The notes under the pieces were generated by a model. It was given only the letters and a program-made list of their open reading frames with translations, made no database searches and was not told where the DNA came from. DNA of 64,000 nt from contig JAAEZQ010000002.1 of assembly GCA_018222805.1 (NCBI GenBank), forward strand, positions 186,001 through 250,000. The letters are read 5' to 3'. The stretch comes from Vibrionaceae bacterium. GTDB lineage: Bacteria; Pseudomonadota; Gammaproteobacteria; Enterobacterales; Vibrionaceae. Made by a program: the position numbers and the translations under genes. Positions 37,861 through 46,526 of this stretch are shown here, piece after piece (position 1 is the first letter of the stretch; the number at the start of each line of letters is the position of its first letter).

Positions 37861-39068
37861 AGCACGCGATTAACTTTCGTTCCATTTTACTCGCATGCTT
37901 AATCATCAGTATTGGCCAGCTGAGTATGGGATTGGTGATGCCGTCCCTGCCATGGATAGCGAAAGACTTCTCTATTTCACTCGATCAAGCTCAACTATTA
38001 GTAAGTATTTACTTACTTGGCTTTGGCCCATCCCAGTTTATCTATGGCCCAATATCTGATGCACTTGGCAGAAAAATGGTCTTGTTGACTGGTTTACTGA
38101 TTGCCATGTCTGGGCTGCTGATGATTATATTTATGAGTCAGACTTTTACTGGCATGGTCATGGGTCGTTTTCTGCAAGGGCTTGGTACCGGCTGTTGTGC
38201 GGTGTTAGCCCGCGCCTCTACCCGCGATCGCTTTAGCGGAAATGAACTTCCGGTAGCGATGTCTTACATTGCAATGGCGGCTTCTATCACACCTCTGATG
38301 GCGCCCGTTATTGGTGGGTTCATCAACTTCCATTTCGGCTGGAGTATGGTGTTTATTTCGTTATTAGGTTATGTGTCGATCGCATGGGTGATTATTGCTT
38401 TTCGCTTCACCGAGACAATTTCAAAGCGTTCTTCCATTCCATCACCTAAGACGATGATACGTCAGTACCGAAACCTACTGACCTCTCGTTACTTTATGAG
38501 TTTTGCTAGCATCAGTTGGCTTAACTTTAGCTTGATGATCACAACCGTGTCTGTCATGCCATTTATTATGCAGGATCAAATCGGTATGACTTCAGATGAA
38601 TACGCGATGTGGGCGCTCATTCCCGCTCAGGGTATGTTGTGCGGAACAACCATCTGTAACCGCACCCGCCCGATCATTGGCAACAAAAAGATGCTGCTAT
38701 GTACGCCAGTGTTACATATCAGTGCTGCAATATGGTTGTTCTTCTGTCCGGCAGAGCCTTTGTATTTGATGCTTGGGCAACTGCTGATGATATTAGGTAA
38801 CGGTATTGCTCTGCCTTGCGCTCAGGCTCTGGTCATGCAACCGTATAAGGAACAAGCTGGAACAGCCGCAGCAATGTCTGGTGGAGGCCAAATGATCGTT
38901 TCTTCTCTAGTGAGTTTGACACTGGTTCAGTTTGGTTTGAGTGAGGCATGGCACCTTTCTCTGGTTATCGCACTGTTCACGGCCATTACATTAATGAATA
39001 TCCTGCGAGGATTTAGTACGTCCTTGCCTGCAGAGCAGACGGTTGATCAAGTTACGCAGTCTAGCTAA
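37857..39068 (+). CDS. MFS drug-efflux transporter, Bcr/EmrD-like
   Basis: A 403-residue 12-helix major facilitator. Motif A reads GPISDALGRKMVL after helix 2, and helix 4/5 has GRFLQGLGTGCCAVLARASTRDRF, close to EmrD/Bcr drug exporters (a V. cholerae EmrD-type efflux protein is known). It is probably a proton-driven multidrug antiporter in the inner membrane. It overlaps the recombinase-like gene by four bases, so the two are translationally coupled. Confidence 0.87.
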   Translation: MKHAINFRSILLACLIISIGQLSMGLVMPSLPWIAKDFSISLDQAQLLVSIYLLGFGPSQFIYGPISDALGRKMVLLTGLLIAMSGLLMIIFMSQTFTGMVMGRFLQGLGTGCCAVLARASTRDRFSGNELPVAMSYIAMAASITPLMAPVIGGFINFHFGWSMVFISLLGYVSIAWVIIAFRFTETISKRSSIPSPKTMIRQYRNLLTSRYFMSFASISWLNFSLMITTVSVMPFIMQDQIGMTSDEYAMWALIPAQGMLCGTTICNRTRPIIGNKKMLLCTPVLHISAAIWLFFCPAEPLYLMLGQLLMILGNGIALPCAQALVMQPYKEQAGTAAAMSGGGQMIVSSLVSLTLVQFGLSEAWHLSLVIALFTAITLMNILRGFSTSLPAEQTVDQVTQSS

Positions 39069-39081
39069 TGCGCTACACTAC

Positions 39082-39120
39082 AAAAAAGAGCGTCACAGTG
39101 TAAACTGCGACGCCCTTTTA
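39082..39120. terminator. Bidirectional terminator shared with a lost receptor gene
   Basis: AAAAGAGCGTCACAGT pairs with ACTGCGACGCCCTTTT with two mismatches; T runs lie on both strands. It serves the MFS gene and, on the other strand, the TonB-receptor remnant. Confidence 0.8.
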
Positions 39121-39136
39121 TCATCTGAGTTGCTGC

Positions 39137-39316
39137 TTAGACATCGGCTGTCATACCAACATAATAAGTACGTGGTGCTTCAACAGATCCAACGTTTTCA
39201 AGCTCTTTCGAGACTCTCTTATTGGTTAGGTTAGTAACACCCGCACGAATGCGCAGTGAGTCAATTGGCTTCTCGTTATCCAGACTTAGCTGAGGGCTCG
39301 AGTCAGTAAAACACCA
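39137..39316 (-). pseudogene. Remnant of a TonB-dependent receptor (C-terminal end)
   Basis: The minus strand keeps an open frame ending in IRAGVTNLTNKRVSKEL and APRTYYVGMTADV then stop. This is the standard last part of TonB-dependent outer-membrane receptors: a GVxNLTNK strand and a terminal beta strand. About 55 codons survive; a stop precedes them and the plug and barrel are gone. The original terminator is still downstream. It lies near a siderophore ABC importer, so it was probably the matching outer-membrane receptor. Confidence 0.75.
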
Positions 39317-39351
39317 CTATGCACAAAATGAATAACTAAAAAATTAATCAC

Positions 39352-40302
39352 TCACCCTTCAATGGATCCGTATATTTCTTTGAATAAGGATTTAACCCAC
39401 TTACACATCGGATCGTTGTGGTAGCGCTTATGCCAATAGAGATAAACCGATTCGCTATCAAGACGGATTTCTTCAGGTACCGTTTTCGTGATCAGTTTGC
39501 GACCTAGACATGCTCCTTCTGCAAATGGGGTGGGTAAATGAAAGATCACATCCGTCTGTTCAGCAATGGCAGGCGCAGCATTAAAATTGGAAAGCTGTAT
39601 GGGTATCGACAATCTTCGATTCTTATCCACCACGCCGAGTTCGGCAAAGCGATGATAAATCGACAGTGTTTTGCCTCCCTGCAGAGATATCTGGCCAAAG
39701 TTGCATTCAAGTAACATGTCTATCGTCAAGTCTTCAACATTCGCTAACGGATGAGACTCGCTCATTAAGAATCGATAGTCTCGGTTAGCCACTTTCATGC
39801 GATACAAGTTTTGCTCAGAACTCGGGGGAGAAGCCGTAGAAAGAACAAAATGCACATCACCAGTAATCAAACCATCAAAATGTCTTTTAGGGATAGAGTC
39901 GACATCGACAATCATGCCAGGTGCTTCTTGTCGAATGCGTGAAATCACACTAGGTAACAACATCGTCACTTGAGGGACTAAACCATAGAAACGTATCGCA
40001 CCTTTGCACTTCTCTGGAACAAAAGACTGACCATTCATTAGCTTTTCTAACCCGGTTAACACGTTAGTTAAATCTTGTTTGATGACCTCGGCTTTGGAAG
40101 TTAACTCATAACCATGAGCGGTCCTAACCAATAGCTCATCGTTGAACAAACTTCTCAGCTTTTGTAAAGACCGACTGACGGATGGCTGGCTCATATCTAG
40201 CAGAGCGGCGGTATTGGACACGTGTTTTTCTTCAAGTAAGCTTTTGAGAATAAACAGTAAGTTTAAATCCACTTGGGCTAAATTCACTTTTTGAATACTC
40301 AC
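39352..40302 (-). CDS. LysR-family transcriptional regulator
   Basis: A 316-residue LysR-type protein. The winged helix is VDLNLLFILKSLLEEKHVSNTAALLDMSQPSVSRSLQKLR (residues about 11-50), followed by the substrate domain. It resembles the NodD/LeuO-like group, which begins with VDLNLL. The first codon is GTG with no clear ribosome site, so the start may vary slightly. It is divergent from the siderophore importer operon, 180 bases away, and could regulate it along with Fur. Confidence 0.85.
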   Translation of the reverse strand: MSIQKVNLAQVDLNLLFILKSLLEEKHVSNTAALLDMSQPSVSRSLQKLRSLFNDELLVRTAHGYELTSKAEVIKQDLTNVLTGLEKLMNGQSFVPEKCKGAIRFYGLVPQVTMLLPSVISRIRQEAPGMIVDVDSIPKRHFDGLITGDVHFVLSTASPPSSEQNLYRMKVANRDYRFLMSESHPLANVEDLTIDMLLECNFGQISLQGGKTLSIYHRFAELGVVDKNRRLSIPIQLSNFNAAPAIAEQTDVIFHLPTPFAEGACLGRKLITKTVPEEIRLDSESVYLYWHKRYHNDPMCKWVKSLFKEIYGSIEG

Positions 40303-40350
40303 TATTCTGACAATTCGGTTGCGGGTTATAACCTATCTGATAACGTATAT

Positions 40351-40369
40351 GTAATCAATAATCATTCTT
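40351..40369. promoter_or_regulatory. Fur-box-like sequence upstream of the ABC importer
   Basis: GTAATCAATAATCATTCTT matches the 19-bp Fur consensus at 12 positions, with the half ATAATCATT intact. Iron control of the importer is inferred. Confidence 0.5.
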
Positions 40370-40484
40370 ATTTCATTTTGATTAAATTTAGTTTCAGCAC
40401 TTTTCAGTTCATCTTTTGCTCTGTTTTCATTTTTAAATACTTTCCAGGTAGATGACTGACTTATAAACCTTTTTGGAAATCACT

Positions 40485-41405
40485 ATGTTTGGTAAAACTT
40501 CTTTTCGTGTAGCTACTAGTGCGCTACTACTGGCATTAGCGCCAATCGGGGCCATCGCAAAAACCTACCAACACAGCATGGGCTCGGTAGAAATTAATCA
40601 AGTACCGGAACGCGTTGTCGTTCTCGGCTATGGTAGCCTTGATTACGTCGATGCTCTTGGGATCACGCCAGTAGGTGTGCCAAAGACATTACTTCCCACC
40701 ACACTGGAAAAGTACAAAGACGATGCTGTCGCAAATACGGGCAGTGTGAAAGAAGTGAACTTCGAAACCTTGTTTACGTTGAAACCCGATCTGATCATTG
40801 CAGAAGCCCGCATGGCAAGCATCTATAAAGATCTAAAAGATATCGCACCGACGTACATGTTCGAGATCGATACCAAAGACTACTGGAAAACCACACAGAA
40901 ACACTGGCGCACGTTAGGCGAAATCTTTGAAAAGAAAGACTTGGCGAATCACTTGATAGAAGACGTGCAAGGTCAGATCGACACCCTTCACAATAAAGTG
41001 GTACAGCAGCCGCCTCGCACTTTAACCGTTTCGAACAGCGGTAACAGCTTGGCTATGTTCGGTAAAAAAAGCCGTTTCTCATTTATATATGATGAAGCCG
41101 GCTTCGCGACGTCTGCATCTGAAAACGTGCAATCCGTCTCCGGTAATCACGGTAACCTGATCTCATTTGAATACATTGCAGAGGCACAGCCAGAAGTGCT
41201 ATTGGTCCTTGATCGTGAACAGGCAATTGGTCAGAGCAACGGTAAAGCGAAAGCTCTGTTTGATAACGAACTGGTTAAGTCAACACCGGCAGCGAAAAAT
41301 GGTCGCGTGATGTTTATTGATCCAGCGGCATGGTATTTGACTGCTGGCGGTTACCAATCAACTCAAACCATGATTAAAGAACTAAACCAAGTCGTTGTTA
41401 ACTAA
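40485..41405 (+). CDS. Siderophore-binding periplasmic protein (VctP/FatB-like)
   Basis: A 306-residue periplasmic binding protein of the iron-siderophore class. After a signal peptide (MFGKTSFRVATSALLLALAP...IAKTY) it shows PERVVVLGYGSLDYVDALGI, GSVKEVNFETLFTLKPDLIIAEAR and VMFIDPAAWYLTAGG, typical of the catechol-siderophore group (VctP, FatB, YclQ). I chose ATG at 40485, after TTTTGGAAATCACT; a TTG at 40473 is also in frame. It is the first gene of a binding protein, two permeases and an ATPase, in the order of V. cholerae vctPDGC. Confidence 0.88.
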   Translation: MFGKTSFRVATSALLLALAPIGAIAKTYQHSMGSVEINQVPERVVVLGYGSLDYVDALGITPVGVPKTLLPTTLEKYKDDAVANTGSVKEVNFETLFTLKPDLIIAEARMASIYKDLKDIAPTYMFEIDTKDYWKTTQKHWRTLGEIFEKKDLANHLIEDVQGQIDTLHNKVVQQPPRTLTVSNSGNSLAMFGKKSRFSFIYDEAGFATSASENVQSVSGNHGNLISFEYIAEAQPEVLLVLDREQAIGQSNGKAKALFDNELVKSTPAAKNGRVMFIDPAAWYLTAGGYQSTQTMIKELNQVVVN

Positions 41406-41494
41406 TAAGCCCATTTTAATCACCCTATAAAAGATGACCTTTCCGCTTATGGCGTGAAAGGTCATTGTCGTCTTTATAAAGCTATATCTTCACT

Positions 41495-42451
41495 ATGAAA
41501 TTACATCATATTTTGGCGTTTGCTTTGCTCATCATCCTCGCGATCACCTCTCTGCTGGTCGGGGTAGCAAACGTATCTCTCACCCAGATTTTGGCTGGTG
41601 ACAGCCACAGTCTGAATATTCTGTTCGTCAGTCGACTGCCCCGATTACTTGCTATTGTCTTAGCCGGAGCTGGTTTGAGTATTGCAGGATTGATCATGCA
41701 ACAAATCGTTCAGAACCGCTTCGCTGCTCCATCCACCACAGGTACCGTAGACTGGGCGATGTTCGGTTACATCATCGCTCTTATTTTCTTTGCTGATATG
41801 AGCAGTTGGGTCCACCTCATTACCATCTTCGCTTTTTCTGTGCTTGGAACGGTTATTTTTGTCCGCTTCCTACAGCGTTTGAAATTCAAGAATACCGTTT
41901 TAGTCCCATTGATCGGCATCATGTATGGCAATGTCGTCTCTTCTATGACGACCTTTGTCGCTTATAAATATGATTTAGTTCAGACGCTTGGTTCCTGGAC
42001 AGTCGCAAACTTCGCTTCTGTTTTGCAAGGTAACTACGAGTTTTTATATTTAGCGCTTCCTGTGTCGGTGTTGGCTTACGCTTATGCTAACCGTTTTAGT
42101 GCAGCCAGCGTTGGTGAGAGTTTCGCGAAAAACATCGGCTTAAATTACCAACGTATCGTACTTATTGGCGTTATCTTGGTTGCGGTATTGTCATCGTCTG
42201 TCGTGATGATCGTGGGGATGATTCCGTTCCTTGGTCTTATCGTGCCAAACTTAGTGTCGATATTTATTGGCGATAACATGCGTCGCAATTTGCCTTGGAC
42301 CGCTTACGCAGGCGTCATTCTGGTACTGACCTGTGACATTTTAGGGCGTTTGATTATCTTCCCTTATGAAATCCCTATTTCGATGTTCATCAGTATCTTA
42401 GGTGGTTCTGTTTTCATTTACCTAGTATTGAGAGACAAAGCGAATGCGTGA
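41495..42451 (+). CDS. Iron-siderophore ABC permease 1 (VctD-like)
   Basis: A 318-residue FecCD-family membrane protein with about nine helices. Family marks are RLPRLLAIVLAGAGLSIAGLIMQQIVQNRFAAPSTTG and VGMIPFLGLIVPNLVSIFIGDNMRRNLPW, where the EAA-like loop contacts the ATPase. It forms the channel with the next permease. Its last eight bases overlap the start of the next gene, so the two are coupled. Confidence 0.9.
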   Translation: MKLHHILAFALLIILAITSLLVGVANVSLTQILAGDSHSLNILFVSRLPRLLAIVLAGAGLSIAGLIMQQIVQNRFAAPSTTGTVDWAMFGYIIALIFFADMSSWVHLITIFAFSVLGTVIFVRFLQRLKFKNTVLVPLIGIMYGNVVSSMTTFVAYKYDLVQTLGSWTVANFASVLQGNYEFLYLALPVSVLAYAYANRFSAASVGESFAKNIGLNYQRIVLIGVILVAVLSSSVVMIVGMIPFLGLIVPNLVSIFIGDNMRRNLPWTAYAGVILVLTCDILGRLIIFPYEIPISMFISILGGSVFIYLVLRDKANA

Positions 42452-43394
42452 TTACATTAAAGTCATGGTACTCGCGGTAATCGCAGTACTGATTTGTGCC
42501 GTATTTATCGGTAAAGGTTTAACCCCGGACAACTACCAATTCTTCTTGTCTCGTCGTGTGCCTAAAGTCTTGGCGATTGTATTAGCAGCCATCGCCATTG
42601 CCTCCTCGTCATTGATTTTCCAGACGATTACCAATAACCGAATCCTAACACCGTCGATTCTAGGTTTTGACTCACTTTACGTACTGATTCAGGTGATATT
42701 GGTGGTGATGTTTGGTGGCCTGAGTGCTTGGGTCATCAACAGCAAACTCAATTTTGTCCTGTCGACTGGCATCATGATTGTGTGTGCGATGACTCTGTTC
42801 AGCTTCTACTTTCGAGGCCGTCAACGCAACATCTTCACTCTTTTACTGATTGGTATCGTGCTCAGCAGCTTGTTCAGTAGCATCACTGGCTTTTTTACTA
42901 TGGTGACGGATCCAGACGAGTTTAACGTCATTCAGGGCTCCATGTTTGCCAGTTTTAATAACATCAACGGCGAGCTTGTCTACTGGTGTGTCATTCCTAT
43001 GCTGCTCTGCGGCGCCTATTTAATGCGTATTTCACATAAACTGGATGTTATGTGGTTAGGTGTGGATAACGCTAAAAGTTTGGGCGTGAATACGCATAAG
43101 CTAACGATGCAAGTTATGTTCATCATCACGCTGATGGTCTCTATTTCTACCGCTCTGATTGGTCCAATCCTGTTCTTTGGTTTAATTGTTGTCGCCCTGA
43201 CCCGCCAAATATTTACTGGATACCAGCATCGTCTTCTGATTGTGGCAAGTTCCGTGCTGTCAGTGGTTTTACTGTCTGGTGGTCAGTGGGTAGTCGAAAA
43301 CCTATTTGATTTCGATACCACCATCAGCGTAATCATCAACTTTATTGGTGGTGGTTACTTCCTAGTTCTGCTTATGAAAAATAAATTCGATTAA
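42444..43394 (+). CDS. Iron-siderophore ABC permease 2 (VctG-like)
   Basis: A 316-residue FecCD-family permease. It shows SRRVPKVLAIVLAAIAIASSSLIFQTITNNRILTPSILGFDSLY, WLGVDNAKSLGVNTHKLT and STALIGPILFFGLIVVALTRQIF. It pairs with the preceding permease to form the heterodimeric channel. The ATPase gene follows 11 bases later. Confidence 0.9.
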   Translation: MRDYIKVMVLAVIAVLICAVFIGKGLTPDNYQFFLSRRVPKVLAIVLAAIAIASSSLIFQTITNNRILTPSILGFDSLYVLIQVILVVMFGGLSAWVINSKLNFVLSTGIMIVCAMTLFSFYFRGRQRNIFTLLLIGIVLSSLFSSITGFFTMVTDPDEFNVIQGSMFASFNNINGELVYWCVIPMLLCGAYLMRISHKLDVMWLGVDNAKSLGVNTHKLTMQVMFIITLMVSISTALIGPILFFGLIVVALTRQIFTGYQHRLLIVASSVLSVVLLSGGQWVVENLFDFDTTISVIINFIGGGYFLVLLMKNKFD

Positions 43395-43405
43395 AGGTTT
43401 ATCAC

Positions 43406-44167
43406 ATGATCCGTATTCAAGGTTTAAGCAAAAAATACTATGAAAAATACGTGGTAAAAAATGCTGATGCCCTTTTTCCACTTGGTAAAGTCACCAGCAT
43501 TATCGGCCCGAATGGCGCAGGTAAAAGCACCCTACTTTCGATGGCAAGCCGCCTGACAGAAAGCGATGCGGGTACCGTCGTGATCGGTGACAAACCGCTT
43601 GATCAATGGAACACGGAAGATTTGGCAAAACGCCTTTCCGTACTGCGTCAGTCCAACAACATCAATATGCGTTTTACTGTGCGTGATTTAGTCGCATTCG
43701 GGCGTTTCCCTTACTCTCAGGGGCGCTTAACAGCAGAAGACCATCGCATCATTGAAGAGTCTATGCAGCACCTGGAAATCGACCATTTACAAGATCGCTT
43801 TATTGACCAACTTTCTGGTGGTCAGAGACAAATGGCATTCATCGCAATGGTCGTCGCACAAGACACCGATTATATATTCCTTGATGAACCTCTGAATAAC
43901 CTCGATATCAAACACTCTGTTGATATCATGAGTACGCTGCACAAATTAGCCAAACTGAAGAACAAAGCGGTGGTGATCGTAATCCACGACATTAACTTTG
44001 CCTCCTGTTATTCCGACTATATCGTCGCAATGAAACTGGGCGATGTTATAAAGGCTGGCACTGTAGACGAGGTCATTGATGAAGCGGTATTGAGCGAGAT
44101 TTATGAGATTCGTTTTATCGTTCAGGAAATCGATGGGAATCGTATTTCTTTATACTATCGACGTTAG
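43406..44167 (+). CDS. Iron-siderophore ABC ATPase (VctC/FepC-like)
   Basis: A 253-residue ATPase that powers uptake. Walker A is GPNGAGKST (residues 34-42), the signature is LSGGQ (136-140), Walker B is YIFLDEP (156-162) and the H-loop is VIHDINFA. It is the last gene of the importer operon. After it lies a decayed HlyD-type gene on the other strand. Confidence 0.92.
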   Translation: MIRIQGLSKKYYEKYVVKNADALFPLGKVTSIIGPNGAGKSTLLSMASRLTESDAGTVVIGDKPLDQWNTEDLAKRLSVLRQSNNINMRFTVRDLVAFGRFPYSQGRLTAEDHRIIEESMQHLEIDHLQDRFIDQLSGGQRQMAFIAMVVAQDTDYIFLDEPLNNLDIKHSVDIMSTLHKLAKLKNKAVVIVIHDINFASCYSDYIVAMKLGDVIKAGTVDEVIDEAVLSEIYEIRFIVQEIDGNRISLYYRR

Positions 44168-44177
44168 AAATAGCAGT

Positions 44178-44435
44178 TTATGAAATGGCGCCCTGGCTCA
44201 CCCATTGGTTGTCTTGGACGAATAACTGGCTAACTTGTCCGGAAACTTCCGCTGAAATCACTGTCACGTCAGAATGGACGTACGTGTTGTCTGTCTTAAC
44301 GATGTTCGGCTGATACAAGCTGTACGGCCCAGTTTTAGTAACGCAACTTTTGATCCATATAGGAGAAAATGGATCCAACAACAGAGAAGAAAGAACTTTA
44401 CTACTGAGCGGGGCGATATTTAGATGATTGATCAA
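44178..44435 (-). pseudogene. Remnant of an HlyD/EmrA-type membrane fusion protein
   Basis: An 85-codon frame whose C-terminal half, TDNTYVHSDVTVISAEVSGQVSQLFVQDNQWVSQG, in pieces matches the N-terminal biotinyl-lipoyl region of EmrA/HlyD proteins (TDxAYVxxDxTxIxxEVSGxV). It stops just where the coiled-coil hairpin should begin, and the N-terminal membrane helix is not convincing. The rest of the gene is missing, so this is a truncated relic. The bases from 44436 to 44616 hold nothing else clear besides the ridA-like promoter. Confidence 0.65.
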
Positions 44436-44616
44436 AATTACTTCTTTTATTGCTGCAATGTTGTACCAACAAGCTATTAAAAAAGCGAAAAATGATGTTT
44501 TGGCCTAGGAAGAGGGCTGTTAGCTAACGCTATATTTGGTTAGTATGCGTAACGCAAACTCTATATAAATTTACAATTACTAATTATTGCAGTTAAAGCT
44601 GTTAAAAAGGAAACCA

Positions 44617-44964
44617 ATGACAATTGAAAGAATAGAGTCCACAGAACGTATGAGTCGTATTGTTAAACACAACGGCACAATTTATCTTTGTGGACAGACT
44701 GCCGGCGATGCGGCGTGGGATATTACTGAACAAACTCAACGCTGCTTGGATAAGATTGATGCCTTACTAGAAACAGCGGGCAGTCATCGAGATAAACTCC
44801 TATCCGTTACTATCTACCTTCGCGACATGAAAGACTTTGCCGAGATGAATAAAGTATGGGACGCTTGGGTAGCAAATGGTGAAAAACCCGCACGAGCGTG
44901 TGTTGAAGCTCGCATGGCAAGAGACGTTATTCTAGTAGAAATGTCGGTGATCGCCGCTCAATAG
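44617..44964 (+). CDS. RidA family (YjgF/YER057c/UK114) protein
   Basis: A 115-residue RidA-type protein; family members hydrolyse reactive enamines/imines formed by PLP enzymes. Visible marks are the strand [34 protein letters not shown] and [23 protein letters not shown], with the Arg in the active-site cleft. The sequence fits a Rid2/Rid3-like group more than archetypal RidA, so the exact reaction is open. The start at 44617 follows AAAAGGAAACCA. Confidence 0.88.
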   Translation: MTIERIESTERMSRIVKHNGTIYLCGQTAGDAAWDITEQTQRCLDKIDALLETAGSHRDKLLSVTIYLRDMKDFAEMNKVWDAWVANGEKPARACVEARMARDVILVEMSVIAAQ

Positions 44965-45017
44965 TCTATAAATGCTTAGCAATATTGCACTTATAAGACA
45001 CGTCAACGCCACCTAAC

Positions 45018-45770
45018 CTAGGGTGGCGTTTGTCCTTCTTCATCCAATTTTAAATACCGAATCACTTTGTAAGCTAACCATTCAGGGTTATCCAACGGAA
45101 TGTCGTGACCATCACTATGGTTGTAGATGATCGGCATGTTCCACTCTTTAGCAGGCGCTTCCGTTGCGGTATGACTAACTAGGTTATCTTCGAGAGATGA
45201 AATAAACAAAATTTCGTTTACTGGTTTAGTCGCCCTGAACTTCATAGCTGCGAACAATTGCCGAAACAGGTTCATCGCCGTGGTTGGGTAAAGACTGTTC
45301 AACATCACCCAATCCTCAATTACCGTTTCGCTTAACGGTTTATTAGATACCATGGAGTAAATGATTGACTCTTTTCGCTCAGGGCGAGACAGCAATGCTT
45401 TAATGATTTTTAAATAGTTCGTGGGCTTTAACCGCTGATAAAAGGGACTCAAACCTCGACTACTGGTGTTAATACAAATGACCCGCCTTACCTGATTGGG
45501 GTACAGTTCTGCCCATTTCAGCGCAATCATTCCCCCCATCGAAATCGCGACAATATCAACCTGAACATTTGTTGCTAGTTGAAAGCGTATACTCTCGACC
45601 ATTTCCTCTATTGAACATGGAGATTTCTCACTCGAAAGTGAACCAGTACCGGGGATGTCCACAGCAATAACTCTCTGGTTAGGAAGGAGTTCATTCAACA
45701 ACTGTGAAAACTCTCCCCAATGGTATTGACCGCGAAAGAGCCCCCTAATTAAGATGATGTCATTACTCAT
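45018..45770 (-). CDS. Alpha/beta-fold hydrolase
   Basis: A 250-residue hydrolase. The nucleophile elbow reads VAISMGGMIAL (Ser in A-x-S-x-G), an early strand has LIRGLFRGQYHWGEF, and the late catalytic His is in HSDGHDIPLDNPEWL. The acid residue is probably in SSLEDNLVS. Substrate unknown. It follows yggL by 21 bases and may be co-transcribed with it. Confidence 0.85.
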   Translation of the reverse strand: MSNDIILIRGLFRGQYHWGEFSQLLNELLPNQRVIAVDIPGTGSLSSEKSPCSIEEMVESIRFQLATNVQVDIVAISMGGMIALKWAELYPNQVRRVICINTSSRGLSPFYQRLKPTNYLKIIKALLSRPERKESIIYSMVSNKPLSETVIEDWVMLNSLYPTTAMNLFRQLFAAMKFRATKPVNEILFISSLEDNLVSHTATEAPAKEWNMPIIYNHSDGHDIPLDNPEWLAYKVIRYLKLDEEGQTPP

Positions 45771-45791
45771 GTAGCTTTGCTCACGACTCGT

Positions 45792-46124
45792 TTATTCGGG
45801 TTGATTGGCATCAACTAAAGGGCTAACTTCAACTTTCGAGCATACTTTGTACGCCGTTAACCATTGCTCAACGGCTAAACGATCGTCTTCTGTTGCCGAA
45901 TCATACCGACGTTCAGGAACTACGAATCCATCAAAGCTGGTAAGATCCGCACCACCACCCATCACTAAATCTCGTCCCTCAATAAACGACAAGAAATCAT
46001 CGATTAGAACATCGCATTCTGCTTCTTTAGTTAAGTTCAGCTGACAAGAGAATGAAAACCCCAACACTTTAAACTCGTCGACATAAAGCTTTTTCCTTAA
46101 CCTTCTGGATCGATTAGTTGCCAT
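45792..46124 (-). CDS. yggL: YggL family 50S-ribosome-associated protein
   Basis: A 110-residue DUF469/YggL protein, recognised by RSRRLRKKLYVDEFKVLGFSF near the N-terminus and the central DDFLSFIEGRDLVMGGG. YggL proteins have been found bound to the large ribosomal subunit. GAGG precedes the ATG. A basic start and acidic tail fit the family. Confidence 0.88.
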   Translation of the reverse strand: MATNRSRRLRKKLYVDEFKVLGFSFSCQLNLTKEAECDVLIDDFLSFIEGRDLVMGGGADLTSFDGFVVPERRYDSATEDDRLAVEQWLTAYKVCSKVEVSPLVDANQPE

Positions 46125-46526
46125 AATATTGCCTCAAACACCATAAACGTGAGTGTAGAAATTTACTTTTATACAGTGTAGTCGTCTGATTAAAAGGCGG
46201 TTAACTATTTTGGACCAAGGATAGGCGGCGAAAGATATAACTCTAGGGAGAAGGCGAACTCGAGTTACCGCTATTTCTTGTGATAATAGCAAACACTAAA
46301 GCCGTCTGATTAATAGAAATAAATCCGGGTATATTCCCAGCTTTATCAATAATGATCAGGAGTAAAAAATTACTGTGCGTCTGGCTTTAATGCGTACTTT
46401 CCTGAACCAAGAAACATAATCGCAATTGAAGCAAACAACTAAACCCCATCGATTTTTCCGAACAATATCCAATTTAGTCATACGAGAAGGCGATATGAGG
46501 ATGTCTTCTTGCATATTTATCAGAGT
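46125..46526. other. Gap with a possible DoxX-type remnant
   Basis: About 400 bases. On the minus strand, 46370-46438 encodes FASIAIMFLGSGKYALKPDAQ then stop, which resembles the end of DoxX-family membrane proteins, with a stop directly before it. CGTCTGATTAA occurs twice (near 46188 and 46304). Nothing else is recognised. Confidence 0.35.
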
